Below are positions 52,859-61,522 of a stretch of DNA of 64,000 nt, in pieces. Every line of letters begins with the position of its first letter. The first letter of the stretch is position 1. Position numbers and translations under genes: made by a program. Source of the DNA: CAVUCH01 sp963697705 (GTDB lineage: Bacteria; Acidobacteriota; Vicinamibacteria; Vicinamibacterales; JAENWD01); the NCBI GenBank assembly GCA_963697705.1, contig CAVOPA010000011.1, forward strand, positions 62,001 to 126,000, given 5' to 3'. The notes below the pieces were generated by a model. It was not told the origin of the DNA, did not search any database, and worked only from the letters and a program-made list of their open reading frames with translations.

Positions 52859-54385
52859 ATGCCGGTGCTCGATCTCGCGATCATCGTCGGCTACATCATG
52901 GCCACGGTGGGATTCGGCGCGTGGGTCTCGCGCGCCCAGCTGAACGTCAAGGACTACTTCGTCAGCGGCCGCACGGTGCCGTGGTGGGCGATCATGGGCT
53001 CGATCGTCGCCACGGAGACGAGCACGGTCACGTTCATCAGCGTCCCCGGCTACGCCTTCGCGGGCAACTTCACGTTTCTGCAGCTGGTGTTCGGTTACCT
53101 GATTGGGCGCGTCATCGTCAGCGTGGTGTTCGTGCCCGCGTATTTTCGCGGCGAGTTGCTCACCGTCTATCAGCTGCTCGGGGAGCGGTTCGGGACAGCC
53201 CTGAAGCGCCTGGCCTCGGCGCTGTTTCTGATCACGCGATCGCTCTCCGACGGGTTTCGCCTGTTCGCCACCGGCCTCGTTCTGGCGGCGGTCCTTGGTG
53301 CGATGCCGGGCGTTGACGGAGCAATCCGGGCGTGGCTGCCGGGCGTCGATCCGGCCTACTCGGTGCTGCTCATATCGGTGCTGCTCATCGGCGTAGCGAC
53401 GATTGCCTACACGTACCTGGGCGGCATGACAGCGGTGATCTGGACGGACGTCATTCAGCTCGGCATCTACCTGCTCGGGGCCTTCGTCGCGGTCGCGGTG
53501 CTGCTCGATCGCATTCCGGGCGGCTGGTCGCAGGTGATCGACGCGGGCCGCGCCGCACACAAGTTTCACGTGCTCGACTTCACGCTCGATCTCACGCGGG
53601 GATACACCTTCTGGTCGGGCGTGATCGGCGGCGCCTTCCTGACCACGGCCACGCACGGCACCGACCAGATGATGGTGCAGCGGTATCTGTGCAGCCGCAA
53701 CGTGCGCGACGCCCGCCTCGCGCTTCTCACGAGCGGCGTCGTCGTGCTGGCGCAGTTCGTGCTGTTTCTCCTCATCGGGACAATGCTTTTCGTCTACTAC
53801 GCGAGCGCACCGCAGGAACTGGCGGCCATCACGGCGAACGGGCACGTGCAGACGGATCGCGTGTTTCCCCTCTTCATCGTGTCGCACATGCCGCCGGGGC
53901 TCATGGGCCTCGTCGTGGCGGCGATTTTCGCCGCCGCGATGTCGACCCTATCCTCGTCGCTGAACTCCTCGGCGGCCGCGGCGGTGAACGATTTCTACAT
54001 CCCCATGACCGCCGGTGCGCGTTCGGACACCCATTACCTCGCCGTTTCGCGGGTGCTCACGGCCGCGTGGGGGGCACTGCAGATGACCGTCGCATTCGTC
54101 GCCATCACGCTGTCCACGCGCGTGGTGGACGAAGTGCTCGGCATCGCATCGTTCACCAACGGTGTGATCCTCGGGATGTTCCTGCTCGGCACGTTCACAC
54201 GCGCATCACAGGGCTCGGCTGCCGTTGGCGTCGCGGCGGGCATCGCGGTGATGCTCGGCGTCAAGGTGCTCACCGCGACCTCCTGGCAGTGGTACGTACT
54301 CATCGGCTCCCTCGTGACGCTCGGCGCCGGCGTGCTGGCGAGCGCGGTCCTGCGCACGCCGCGGCCAGCGCGACGGTCCATGTGA
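52859..54385 (+). CDS. Sodium:solute symporter (SSS family)
   Basis: 508 aa with about 13 membrane helices. The family start is MPVLDLAIIVGYIMATVGFG, followed by NVKDYFVSGRTVPWWAIMGS (the SSS signature-like first loop), VATETSTVTFISVPGYAFAG, GTDQMMVQRYLCSRN and AAIFAAAMSTLSSSLNSSAAA. The last helices are at VAAGIAVMLGVKVLT. It follows the GHL10 gene by 22 bases and overlaps the serine hydrolase start by one base. Likely cargo is an amino sugar or muropeptide fragment, based on neighbours only. Confidence 0.9.
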   Translation: MPVLDLAIIVGYIMATVGFGAWVSRAQLNVKDYFVSGRTVPWWAIMGSIVATETSTVTFISVPGYAFAGNFTFLQLVFGYLIGRVIVSVVFVPAYFRGELLTVYQLLGERFGTALKRLASALFLITRSLSDGFRLFATGLVLAAVLGAMPGVDGAIRAWLPGVDPAYSVLLISVLLIGVATIAYTYLGGMTAVIWTDVIQLGIYLLGAFVAVAVLLDRIPGGWSQVIDAGRAAHKFHVLDFTLDLTRGYTFWSGVIGGAFLTTATHGTDQMMVQRYLCSRNVRDARLALLTSGVVVLAQFVLFLLIGTMLFVYYASAPQELAAITANGHVQTDRVFPLFIVSHMPPGLMGLVVAAIFAAAMSTLSSSLNSSAAAAVNDFYIPMTAGARSDTHYLAVSRVLTAAWGALQMTVAFVAITLSTRVVDEVLGIASFTNGVILGMFLLGTFTRASQGSAAVGVAAGIAVMLGVKVLTATSWQWYVLIGSLVTLGAGVLASAVLRTPRPARRSM

Positions 54386-55423
54386 TGCGCGGCGAACGCG
54401 TGCGGCAACTGCTCGACGCAGGCGTGCGCGATCGCGCCTATCCCGCCGCCGTCATCGAAGTGGGATCGGAGAGCGGCGTCACGTGGCGTCATGCCGCCGG
54501 ACACCTCACCTACGACACGGGCGCGGTCGCCGCGTCAGACGACACCGTGTTCGACCTGGCATCACTGACCAAGGTGATCGTCACGACGACCCTGGCGATG
54601 CAGCACGTCGAACGAGGGACCCTGCGGCTGTCGGACCGTGTGTCGTACTGGCTGCCACGCTGGCGCGGCGAGGATCGTCGCGAGGTGCTGGTGCGGGATC
54701 TCCTCGAGCACTGCAGCGGGCTGACAGCCTGGATGCCGTTCTATCGTGATTGCCAGGGCCGCCCCGATATGGCAGAGGCCATCTGCAGCCTGCCGCTCGA
54801 ATACGCTCCGTGGACACGATCGCTCTACAGCGACCTTGGATTCATGCTGCTCGGGTTTCTCCTGGAGGACGCCGGGCACGCGCGTCTCGACCGGCAGTTC
54901 GCGCCCGTTGCTGCGGACCTCGAGCTGTGCTTCGGCGTTCCGGCCGAATGGCGGCAGCGGACCGCGCCCACCGAACACGATCCGTGGCGCCGGCGGCTGC
55001 TCGCAGGCGAGGTGCACGACGAGAACGCGTGGGCGCTCGGGGGTGTCGCCGGACACGCCGGCTTGTTCGGCACGGCGCCGGCCGTTGGCGCGTTCGCACG
55101 CCGCGTGCTGGCCACCTGCCGGCGGGACACGGATCTCGCACGACGCGAGACGCTGGCGCGGTTCATGGTGCGGACGACCGTACCGCGCAGCTCGCGCGCG
55201 GTTGGCTGGGACACGATGCTGCCGACATCGTCGTGCGGCACACGTCTGTCGGGGTGCGCGGTGGGCCACACCGGCTTCACAGGAACGTCGCTCTGGATCG
55301 ATCCCCGCGCGCGATCGTTACGTGGTATTGCTGACCAACCGCGTGCACCCGTCGCGGGACAACCCGCGCCTCACGGCGTTGCGGCCCCGCCTGCACGACG
55401 CCGCGGTGGAGGAATTCGGGTAG
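54385..55423 (+). CDS. Beta-lactamase-family serine hydrolase (frameshift near 55304)
   Basis: About 345 aa reconstructed. A class-C beta-lactamase / penicillin-binding fold: nucleophile Ser60 and Lys63 in DLASLTKVIVTT, a YSD triad (Tyr148) in place of YxN, and GHTGFTGTSLWIDP as the third motif region. No signal peptide is visible. At 55303-55306 the run CCCC shifts the frame. With CCC the protein ends DPARDRYVVLLTNRVHPSRD... and stops at 55421-55423, four bases before the pseudopilin end. The raw frame instead runs on to 55602 through antisense sequence. Homologues next to MurQ clusters act as cell-wall amidase or esterase-like enzymes. Confidence 0.85.
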
Positions 55424-55427
55424 TGTG

Positions 55428-56267
55428 CTACTGGCGTGCGCCGGTGCCCGGGCGTGACCCGCCCGTCGTGCCGCTGCCCGATGTGCCGCTGCCCGGGGTG
55501 CGCGAGCCGGCAGGGCGCTGCCCGGGTTGTCGTGGGTTTGTCCCGCCGGGCTGCGGCGCCTGCGGGTTCGGGTTGTACGGCACGTACACGAACTCCCATT
55601 GATCGTAGCGCGTGCGCCCGTTCAGCTGACGAATCGACGTCGCCTTGCTCTTGCTCCGCACGCCGCCGATCAACTGACCCGCGGCGGGCTGCCCGCCGAC
55701 GGCCGGCTGCTCCTGACCTTCACCCTGGGCCGTTCTGCCGAACGGTTGGCTGCCGAAAGGAGAAGACGACCCGTTCCCGGCGGATGTCTCTCGCGGTGGT
55801 GCCGCCCCACCCTGCGTGGCATTGCCAGGTTGAGCAGACTGGCGAGACTGGCTGCCAAACGCTGCCGTCTGACTGCCAAAGCCTGACGACCGATTACCGG
55901 CGCCCGGTCGCATGTTCCCCGTACCGGGCATGCCGGGCATCTGAGTGCCCGGACCGATCGCACTCACGGGTCTCAGTTCGAAGTCGCCGCCCGTGATTGG
56001 ATCCTTGTACTTCTTGCGGAGGAACTTCTGTTGAATGAGGATATCGAGGTTGGGTGCCCCCGGCGCACTGGCCTTCCGGCGGTACAACTGGAGGGCCCGA
56101 TCGTACTGCTGACCGCGCCAGATCAGCTCCGCTTCCTTCTCCCGTTGCGCAGCCTGGCGCCACACCGGCATGGCAACCGACATCATGACTGCCATCAGCG
56201 CCATAGCCACGAGCAGGGCGGCCATCGCGTAACCGGCGTCGCCGCGAGTCACTTGCGCCTGATGCAT
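55428..56267 (-). CDS. Pseudopilin-like protein with long disordered C-terminus
   Basis: 279 aa. The N-terminus is prepilin-like: GDAGYAMAALLVAMALMAVM is a short leader and hydrophobic helix, then REKEAELIWRGQQYDRALQLY, a motif of type II secretion / type IV pilin relatives. After KKYKDPITGGDFELRPV the rest is largely low complexity (Gly, Ser, Gln, Pro), with FGSQ-type repeats and a Gly/Ser/Pro/Arg tail. A short ordered segment, YDQWEFVYVPYNP, lies near the end. It is divergent from the Ig/PKD lipoprotein. Confidence 0.78.
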   Translation of the reverse strand: MHQAQVTRGDAGYAMAALLVAMALMAVMMSVAMPVWRQAAQREKEAELIWRGQQYDRALQLYRRKASAPGAPNLDILIQQKFLRKKYKDPITGGDFELRPVSAIGPGTQMPGMPGTGNMRPGAGNRSSGFGSQTAAFGSQSRQSAQPGNATQGGAAPPRETSAGNGSSSPFGSQPFGRTAQGEGQEQPAVGGQPAAGQLIGGVRSKSKATSIRQLNGRTRYDQWEFVYVPYNPNPQAPQPGGTNPRQPGQRPAGSRTPGSGTSGSGTTGGSRPGTGARQ

Positions 56268-56291
56268 TGCTCCACTATTCTTGATCGCGAA

Positions 56292-57464
56292 ATGGTATCA
56301 CGCGCAGCCCACGCGCTTCTGGCGGTGCTCATCGTGGCGGGCCTGGCCGCATGCGACAAGATGCCGCTCACGGCCCCGACCGAGTCCACCATCCTGTTGT
56401 TCGCCAACGGCTCCTCGGTGCCGCTGACCGGCGGTGTTGACCTCATTGCGACCGTCACCGAGAAACCTGGAACGCCGGTCCAGAACGGGACGCTCGTCAC
56501 CTTTACCACCACGCTGGGCCACGTGGAGCCTGCGGAAGCACGCACGAACAACGGGCGCGTGACCGTGCGGCTCGTTGCCGACGGGCGCTCCGGCACCGCC
56601 AAGGTGACGGCCCTCTCCGGCGGCGCTACGAAGGGCGAACTGGAGATTCCCATCGGCGGCGCCGCGGCCGACAATCTGGTGCTGCGCGCTGAGCCGACCT
56701 CGGTTGGAGGCTCTGGAGGGACGGTGCAGGTCATCGCGACCGTGCGCGACGTGACAGGCAACGGGCTTGTCGGAATTCCGGTGACGTTCTCGGCCACGGC
56801 GGGCCAGATCAGCCCGGCGACCGTGAACACCGATACGAACGGCGAGGCAAGAGCGAGCCTCACGACCTCACGTGCGAGCAAAGTGACGGCAAGCGCGGGT
56901 TCGAAGACGGCGACGGTCGATGTCGTGTATCTGACCGCGCCGACAATCTCGCTGACCGTGACGCCCTCATCGCCGCTCATCGGGCAGGTGGCGGTCTTTG
57001 CGATCACCGTTACGCCGGCGACGGACGGCTCGCCCATCCAGTCCATACGCATCGAATTCGGCGACGGCAGCAGCGTCGATCTCGGCAACTCCAGCACGTC
57101 GGTCTCGCACGTCTACACGTCACCGGGCACCTACACGGTCCGCGTGACGGTCACGGACGTCACCGGACAGCAGACGGAGCAGGTGACGGTCATCTCCGTG
57201 TCCGCCGTCGTCGCCGTGAGCGTGACCGGGCCACCGAGTGTCGTAATCAACAACTCGGCGACGTTCCAGGCATCGGTCGCGGGCGGGGGCACCGTTCTCC
57301 AGTACCGGTGGAACTTCGGCGACGGCACCGAGCAGACCACCACGATCCCGCAGGTGACGCATACGTTCACGACGCTCGGCGCGAAGATTGTGAGCGTCAC
57401 GGTCACGACATCGGATGGCGGCACAGGAACGGCCCAGACCCAGATTACGGTCACGTCTTCCTGA
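56292..57464 (+). CDS. Lipoprotein with bacterial Ig-like and PKD domains
   Basis: 390 aa from ATG 56292. Lipoprotein signal ALLAVLIVAGLAAC has the acylated Cys at residue 21. Two Big_1-type Ig-like domains (about 30-110 and 120-205) show PVQNGTLVTFTTTLG and GNGLVGIPVTFSATAG. Two PKD domains follow (about 210-300 and 305-390) with IRIEFGDGSSVDLG, HVYTSPGTYTVRVTV and YRWNFGDGTEQ. Such proteins act in surface adhesion or as scaffold components. It interrupts the secretion gene set on the opposite strand. Confidence 0.85.
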   Translation: MVSRAAHALLAVLIVAGLAACDKMPLTAPTESTILLFANGSSVPLTGGVDLIATVTEKPGTPVQNGTLVTFTTTLGHVEPAEARTNNGRVTVRLVADGRSGTAKVTALSGGATKGELEIPIGGAAADNLVLRAEPTSVGGSGGTVQVIATVRDVTGNGLVGIPVTFSATAGQISPATVNTDTNGEARASLTTSRASKVTASAGSKTATVDVVYLTAPTISLTVTPSSPLIGQVAVFAITVTPATDGSPIQSIRIEFGDGSSVDLGNSSTSVSHVYTSPGTYTVRVTVTDVTGQQTEQVTVISVSAVVAVSVTGPPSVVINNSATFQASVAGGGTVLQYRWNFGDGTEQTTTIPQVTHTFTTLGAKIVSVTVTTSDGGTGTAQTQITVTSS

Positions 57465-57782
57465 GGCCGGCGGTCCAACCGCTTCAACCGGCTGCGTGAG
57501 GGTCGAGCTCTGACCGGCAGGCAGCCGGTTGTCGCGTACAGCCCTCGCGCGGTCTGCAATCGCGCGCGCCTTCCTGACCCCGGCGCGCAGTTTCGTCGGA
57601 TCGTCGCCCGCGCCACGGACGAACTGGCCGAACTTGCGCCTCAGCCGCAAGGCACGCGAGGGATTGAGGGGGCAGAGGAAGAGAGTGGCTGCGGATCTAC
57701 GAGTCCAGACGGGGGGAGTAGGCTACCTGAGTGCGTCGCCGACCTGGATGGGACGCGTTGAGTTCGCCGTCATTGTGCCGCG
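57465..57782. other. Noncoding gap between convergent genes
   Basis: 318 bases with no supported gene. Just after the lipoprotein stop, nested inverted repeats (GCGGT at 57470-57474 with ACCGC at 57478-57482; GCCGG at 57466-57470 with CCGGC at 57488-57492) could end transcription, but there is no T-run. The remainder shows nothing I can interpret, and no word arrays are present. Confidence 0.5.
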
Positions 57783-58070
57783 TCAGCGGCTGGCGCGCGC
57801 GCCCTCACCTGGCGGCAATGAATCCTTGGGGAGAACCTGCTCGAGAATTCCAGCGAAACGATATTGGCGGAGGTTCTGCCGCGCGTTGAGGAGGATGAGA
57901 ACGATAATGACGGCGCGCGGCCCGATCGGGAATGCAGGATCGCTCGCGGCGCGCGCAATATAGTAGGTCGTCAAGCCCGCCGCGATCACCACACCCGCGA
58001 TTGACAGGGCAAGAAAGAGCCGCTTTCTGCGCAACGCGCGCGCGGCGAACCGGGACTCGGCGTCGGTCAT
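57783..58070 (-). CDS. Small two-helix membrane protein of unknown function
   Basis: 95 aa from ATG 58070. Two hydrophobic stretches (RLFLALSIAGVVIAAGLTTYYIA and AVIIVLILLNARQNL) flank a short loop, with basic and disordered ends. I do not recognise the family. It lies 36 bases after the second pseudopilin gene on the same strand, so it probably belongs to the secretion operon. Confidence 0.6.
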   Translation of the reverse strand: MTDAESRFAARALRRKRLFLALSIAGVVIAAGLTTYYIARAASDPAFPIGPRAVIIVLILLNARQNLRQYRFAGILEQVLPKDSLPPGEGARASR

Positions 58071-58106
58071 GGCGTGCTCCTCCTGTGCCTGCGTGCGCGC
58101 GATCCC

Positions 58107-58526
58107 CTACCAGTCGCTGAAATTCGTGCCGTCGAGCGCCTGCCCTTCGGCGCCGCTCTTCACGTTGTACACGCCAGGTTCCGCGGTCTGGTTCGCCGGA
58201 TCTGGCTCCGCCTGGATCGTCTGCCACGTCGTGGCCGACTGCGTCATGGGATCCACGGGGATGGTGCGGAGGTAACCCGCCGACACGAGATCGTCCAGGC
58301 TGGCCGGGTACTTTCCCTTATCAGCGAAGTGCTGGTCGATCGCGTCGCGCATCCGATAGAGATCCTCCCTCAACACGGCTTCGCGTCCGCGCTGGACGCT
58401 GTTGCGGTACGTTGCCAGGCTGATCGTCGCCAGCACGACGATGAGCGAGACGACGATCAGCAACTCGATCAACGTGAAGCCACGCTCGACCTCGCGATAG
58501 CGGCGCAGCAGGCGACCTGTCAGCAC
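58107..58526 (-). CDS. Type II secretion major pseudopilin GspG-like protein (second copy)
   Basis: 139 aa from GTG 58526, four bases after the preceding pseudopilin stop. The leader ends RGFTLIELLIVVSLIVVLAT, with the prepilin peptidase site before Phe and the conserved Glu at +5. The GspG-like body includes AVLREDLYRMRDAIDQHFADKG, YPASLDDLVSAGYLR and IPVDPMT. It ends GTNFSDW. A longer open frame upstream to 58622 is not supported. Confidence 0.88.
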   Translation of the reverse strand: MLTGRLLRRYREVERGFTLIELLIVVSLIVVLATISLATYRNSVQRGREAVLREDLYRMRDAIDQHFADKGKYPASLDDLVSAGYLRTIPVDPMTQSATTWQTIQAEPDPANQTAEPGVYNVKSGAEGQALDGTNFSDW

Positions 58527-58530
58527 GTGC

Positions 58531-59019
58531 CTACCAATCCTTGTACTTCGATCCGTCGAGGGCGGTTCCGTCGCTGGTGGTGAAGACGTCGTACACGTTC
58601 TGTCCGCCCCAGCTCTTGGCATCGGGCCGGTCCTGGTACGAGCGCATCCCCCACTCCTTGGCTCCGGTGATTGGATCGACAGGGATGCGGCGCAGGAACT
58701 TCAGCTTTCGATCGGTCGCATCGCCAGCGGCGCGCACGCCCTCCACCAGCACCTCGAGCGTCGGCGGGTATCCTTCGTTTCCCGGCTTCAGCTCGGTCGC
58801 GGCGAGCATGTTCTGGTCGGCGGCATCCTTGTAGTGATCGATGGCGGTGCGCATCTCCCGCAGCGTGCGTCGCAGCTCGATCTCGCGCTGCCGCTGCATC
58901 GCGACACGCGCCAGCGGCATCACCACCGACGCAAGAATCCCGACCAGCGCCGTGACCACGAGCAGCTCGACAAAAGTGAATCCGCGCTCGCGGGCGAGGT
59001 CCCGTCGCAGTACCGGCAT
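58531..59019 (-). CDS. Type II secretion major pseudopilin GspG-like protein (first copy)
   Basis: 162 aa. The prepilin leader is MPVLRRDLARERGFTFVELL with the +5 Glu. The rest resembles GspG: ELRRTLREMRTAIDHYKDAA, YPPTLEVLVEGVRA, LRRIPVDPITGAKEWGMR and a SKYKDW terminus. It starts at the secretin stop (one-base overlap) and is followed by a paralogous pseudopilin. Both end in a similar Lys/Phe-x-Asp-Trp tip, which suggests duplication. Confidence 0.9.
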   Translation of the reverse strand: MPVLRRDLARERGFTFVELLVVTALVGILASVVMPLARVAMQRQREIELRRTLREMRTAIDHYKDAADQNMLAATELKPGNEGYPPTLEVLVEGVRAAGDATDRKLKFLRRIPVDPITGAKEWGMRSYQDRPDAKSWGGQNVYDVFTTSDGTALDGSKYKDW

Positions 59020-61508
59020 TACCGCACCGTGATCGTCACCGGGGCAGACTGCACGGGAACGATACCGCCGGCTGGCCCTGCCCCCGTGCCGCTGACCGTC
59101 AGCGTCGCCGCGCCCGGCGCGACGGCGTCGAAAAGCACGGCGGCAAGCAACCCGGTGCCGGACGCGCCGACCGAATCCGCCCCTCGCGTCAGCGTCATGT
59201 CGATCCGGCCGCCGGCCGCATCAACCTGCTGGCTGAAGCTCGCGTTGACGCCCCCCTGCCGCATGAAGCTGCCCTCCTGCACCGACCGCACGCGCAGCTG
59301 CTGGGGGCTGAAGGTCACCGTCAGCGAGACCGTCGACATGCGCGGGCCGCTGGTTACCGAGATCGGCACCGTGTACGGACCGCCACCGACGCGGAACTCG
59401 GTGCCCGGCGCGGTGACCACCACCTGCGCAACGCCGCCCGGTGCCGGCGCCGCGGCATCGGCTGGCGTCGGCTGCGCCGGTGCCGCGGCGCTCGTGTCGG
59501 GCGGCGCAACCGGCGTCTCGCTCGGCTCGGACGGGGGCTGCGGGGCCGGCTGCGGTGCGGGAGCGGCTGGCGGTTGCGGCACCGGCACGACGCCGGGGGA
59601 CGGCAGCGTCCCCGGCATTCCGCCTGGGGGCGTCGTGTTGGGCGCACCAGCGGGCGCTGGCGCCGAGCCGGTACCGGCCGCGCCCTGACCTCCGCCCGGT
59701 GGCGCGATCAGCGGCGGCGGTCCCCCGAGCCCGAGGTTCTGCTGTGTCCCGATGTAGATCGGGTTCAAATCCTGCTGGCGTAGTTCATGGGTCCGCACGA
59801 TGTGCGGCGTCAGCAGCATGACGATGTCGGTTTGCCCGATGGAATTGTCGTTGCTGGCGAACAGGTTGCGGAGACCGGGCACGTGGATCAGGCCGATGAC
59901 GCCCTTGATTGCCCGGCGTTCGTCCTCGCGCAGCAGGCCGGCCAGCAGCGTGGACTCTCCATCGCGCAGCCGGATCTTCGTTTCGACCTTGCGCGTGCCG
60001 AACGACGGCAGGTTCTGCCCCGCGATGTTGATGTCCGCGCCGAGCGTGCTGCTCTCGACGGTCAACTCGAGGACGATGTCGTTATCGAAGGTGACGCGCG
60101 GGGTCATGATCACATTCACGCCCACCGACCGGTAGTTGAACGACGAGATCGGCTGGGTCGCGATGCTGCCGGGCCCTCCGAGGGACCCGAACGTGGTCTG
60201 CGGCACCGGGATGTCGTCGCCCAGGTTGAGCGTGATCTTCTGGCCCTCCTGCCCGCGCAGCTGCGGCTTCGCCACCAGCTTGGTGCGCGTGTCGCTTTCG
60301 AGAAACCGCGCGACCGCCTGCGGCACGATCAGGTAGAAGTCCGCCGCGCTGATGCCGTTCGAGATCGTGTTGGCGTTGAACGGCGGCACGTTGATCGCCG
60401 TCCCCGTCCCGCTCCCGGAGGTGCCCCCGGTGTTTCCCCCGGTGCCCGTTCCACCCCCGGTGGTGGTCCCGCCGGTCGGCGAGACCTCGGGCGAGAAGAT
60501 GCCGCCGACGTTGTAGGCGCTCAGGTCGATCCCGAACTGCTTGGCGCGGGCCCGGTTCACCTCCATGATCGACACGTCGAGCACGACCTCCGCTCGCGGC
60601 CGGTCGTTGGCATCGATGACCCGTTCCATGATCGCGGCCATGGCCGCGGTGGCGCGGATGGTGATGGTGTTGCTCGTCTTGTTCGGCGCGATTGTCGGAA
60701 TCACCGCAACACCGGGGACCCGCAGCACGGTATTGAGCAGCTGCGCCACCTCCGTGGCATCGGCGTGCGACAGATAGAAGATGCGGACGACCTGCTCCTC
60801 GTACTTCGCCCGGTTCTGCGCGTTGTCGGGGATGATCAGGACGGTCCGCTCGTTGAGCACTTTGTAGAACAGCTGGTTGGCCGAGAGGATCTGCAGCAGC
60901 GCATCTTCGAGCGCGACCCCGTCGATCTGCACGGTGTACCCGGCAGGATCACGGTAATCGCTTGAGAACGTCACGTTGATACCGGTCGCCGCACCGATGA
61001 AGTTCAGGATGTCACGGACGCTCGCGTTCGTGAACCGGATGTTGAGCGGATCGCGCGAGGCGGGATTGAGCACCGGCTCGGACGACATCTGCCGCGCGCG
61101 CTCGCGCATCTGCTGCACCGGCGGCTTCGGGCGCGCCGCTTCGATCCGGTCGCGGATCGTCTGTTCGAGGCTGACGACCTTCGCGGCCGCCTGCCGGTTC
61201 GACGGGTCGTATTCCGATGCCTGCTTGTACTCGCGCAGCGCCACGTCCAGATCGCCCCTGGCTTCCGCCTGACGCGCGGCGTCCAGGTGCAGATGGGACG
61301 CATTCAGCATCGAGCGCTCCAGCGCCATCTTGAATTCCGACCGGTCCGGATCGGCCTGCACGGCCTCCCGATAGTGGGCAACGGCAGCGTCCCAATCGTT
61401 GTTGCGGGCGGCCTCCTCGCCCCGGCGGAAGGCCTGGCCCGCCGCGCAACCCGCGACGACCGCGGCCAACGCCACCAGGCCCACCACCTTCGATATCTGT
61501 CGGGTCAC
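59019..61508 (-). CDS. Secretin (PilQ/GspD family) with TPR and cohesin-like domains
   Basis: 829 aa from GTG 61508; outer-membrane channel. Lipoprotein-like signal (VVGLVALAAVVAGC), then TPR-like repeats (DAAVAHYREAVQADP, ALREYKQASEYDP). An N0/STN domain (INVTFSSDYRDPAGYTVQIDG) and N1 (RIFYLSHADATEVAQLLNTV) follow, then a Gly/Thr-rich insertion and the secretin domain (VGVNVIMTPRVTFDNDIVLE, TKIRLRDGESTLLAGLL). A Pro-rich spacer and a cohesin-like beta domain (residues about 705-829) make the end unusual. It is flanked by pilP-like and pseudopilin genes. Confidence 0.92.
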   Translation of the reverse strand: MTRQISKVVGLVALAAVVAGCAAGQAFRRGEEAARNNDWDAAVAHYREAVQADPDRSEFKMALERSMLNASHLHLDAARQAEARGDLDVALREYKQASEYDPSNRQAAAKVVSLEQTIRDRIEAARPKPPVQQMRERARQMSSEPVLNPASRDPLNIRFTNASVRDILNFIGAATGINVTFSSDYRDPAGYTVQIDGVALEDALLQILSANQLFYKVLNERTVLIIPDNAQNRAKYEEQVVRIFYLSHADATEVAQLLNTVLRVPGVAVIPTIAPNKTSNTITIRATAAMAAIMERVIDANDRPRAEVVLDVSIMEVNRARAKQFGIDLSAYNVGGIFSPEVSPTGGTTTGGGTGTGGNTGGTSGSGTGTAINVPPFNANTISNGISAADFYLIVPQAVARFLESDTRTKLVAKPQLRGQEGQKITLNLGDDIPVPQTTFGSLGGPGSIATQPISSFNYRSVGVNVIMTPRVTFDNDIVLELTVESSTLGADINIAGQNLPSFGTRKVETKIRLRDGESTLLAGLLREDERRAIKGVIGLIHVPGLRNLFASNDNSIGQTDIVMLLTPHIVRTHELRQQDLNPIYIGTQQNLGLGGPPPLIAPPGGGQGAAGTGSAPAPAGAPNTTPPGGMPGTLPSPGVVPVPQPPAAPAPQPAPQPPSEPSETPVAPPDTSAAAPAQPTPADAAAPAPGGVAQVVVTAPGTEFRVGGGPYTVPISVTSGPRMSTVSLTVTFSPQQLRVRSVQEGSFMRQGGVNASFSQQVDAAGGRIDMTLTRGADSVGASGTGLLAAVLFDAVAPGAATLTVSGTGAGPAGGIVPVQSAPVTITVR

Positions 61509-61522
61509 GCGTATCTCCGTTG

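Noticed and set aside
59755..59785. tRNA T-arm-like GGTTCAAATCC
   Set aside because: Inside the secretin coding sequence and not accompanied by acceptor or anticodon arms.
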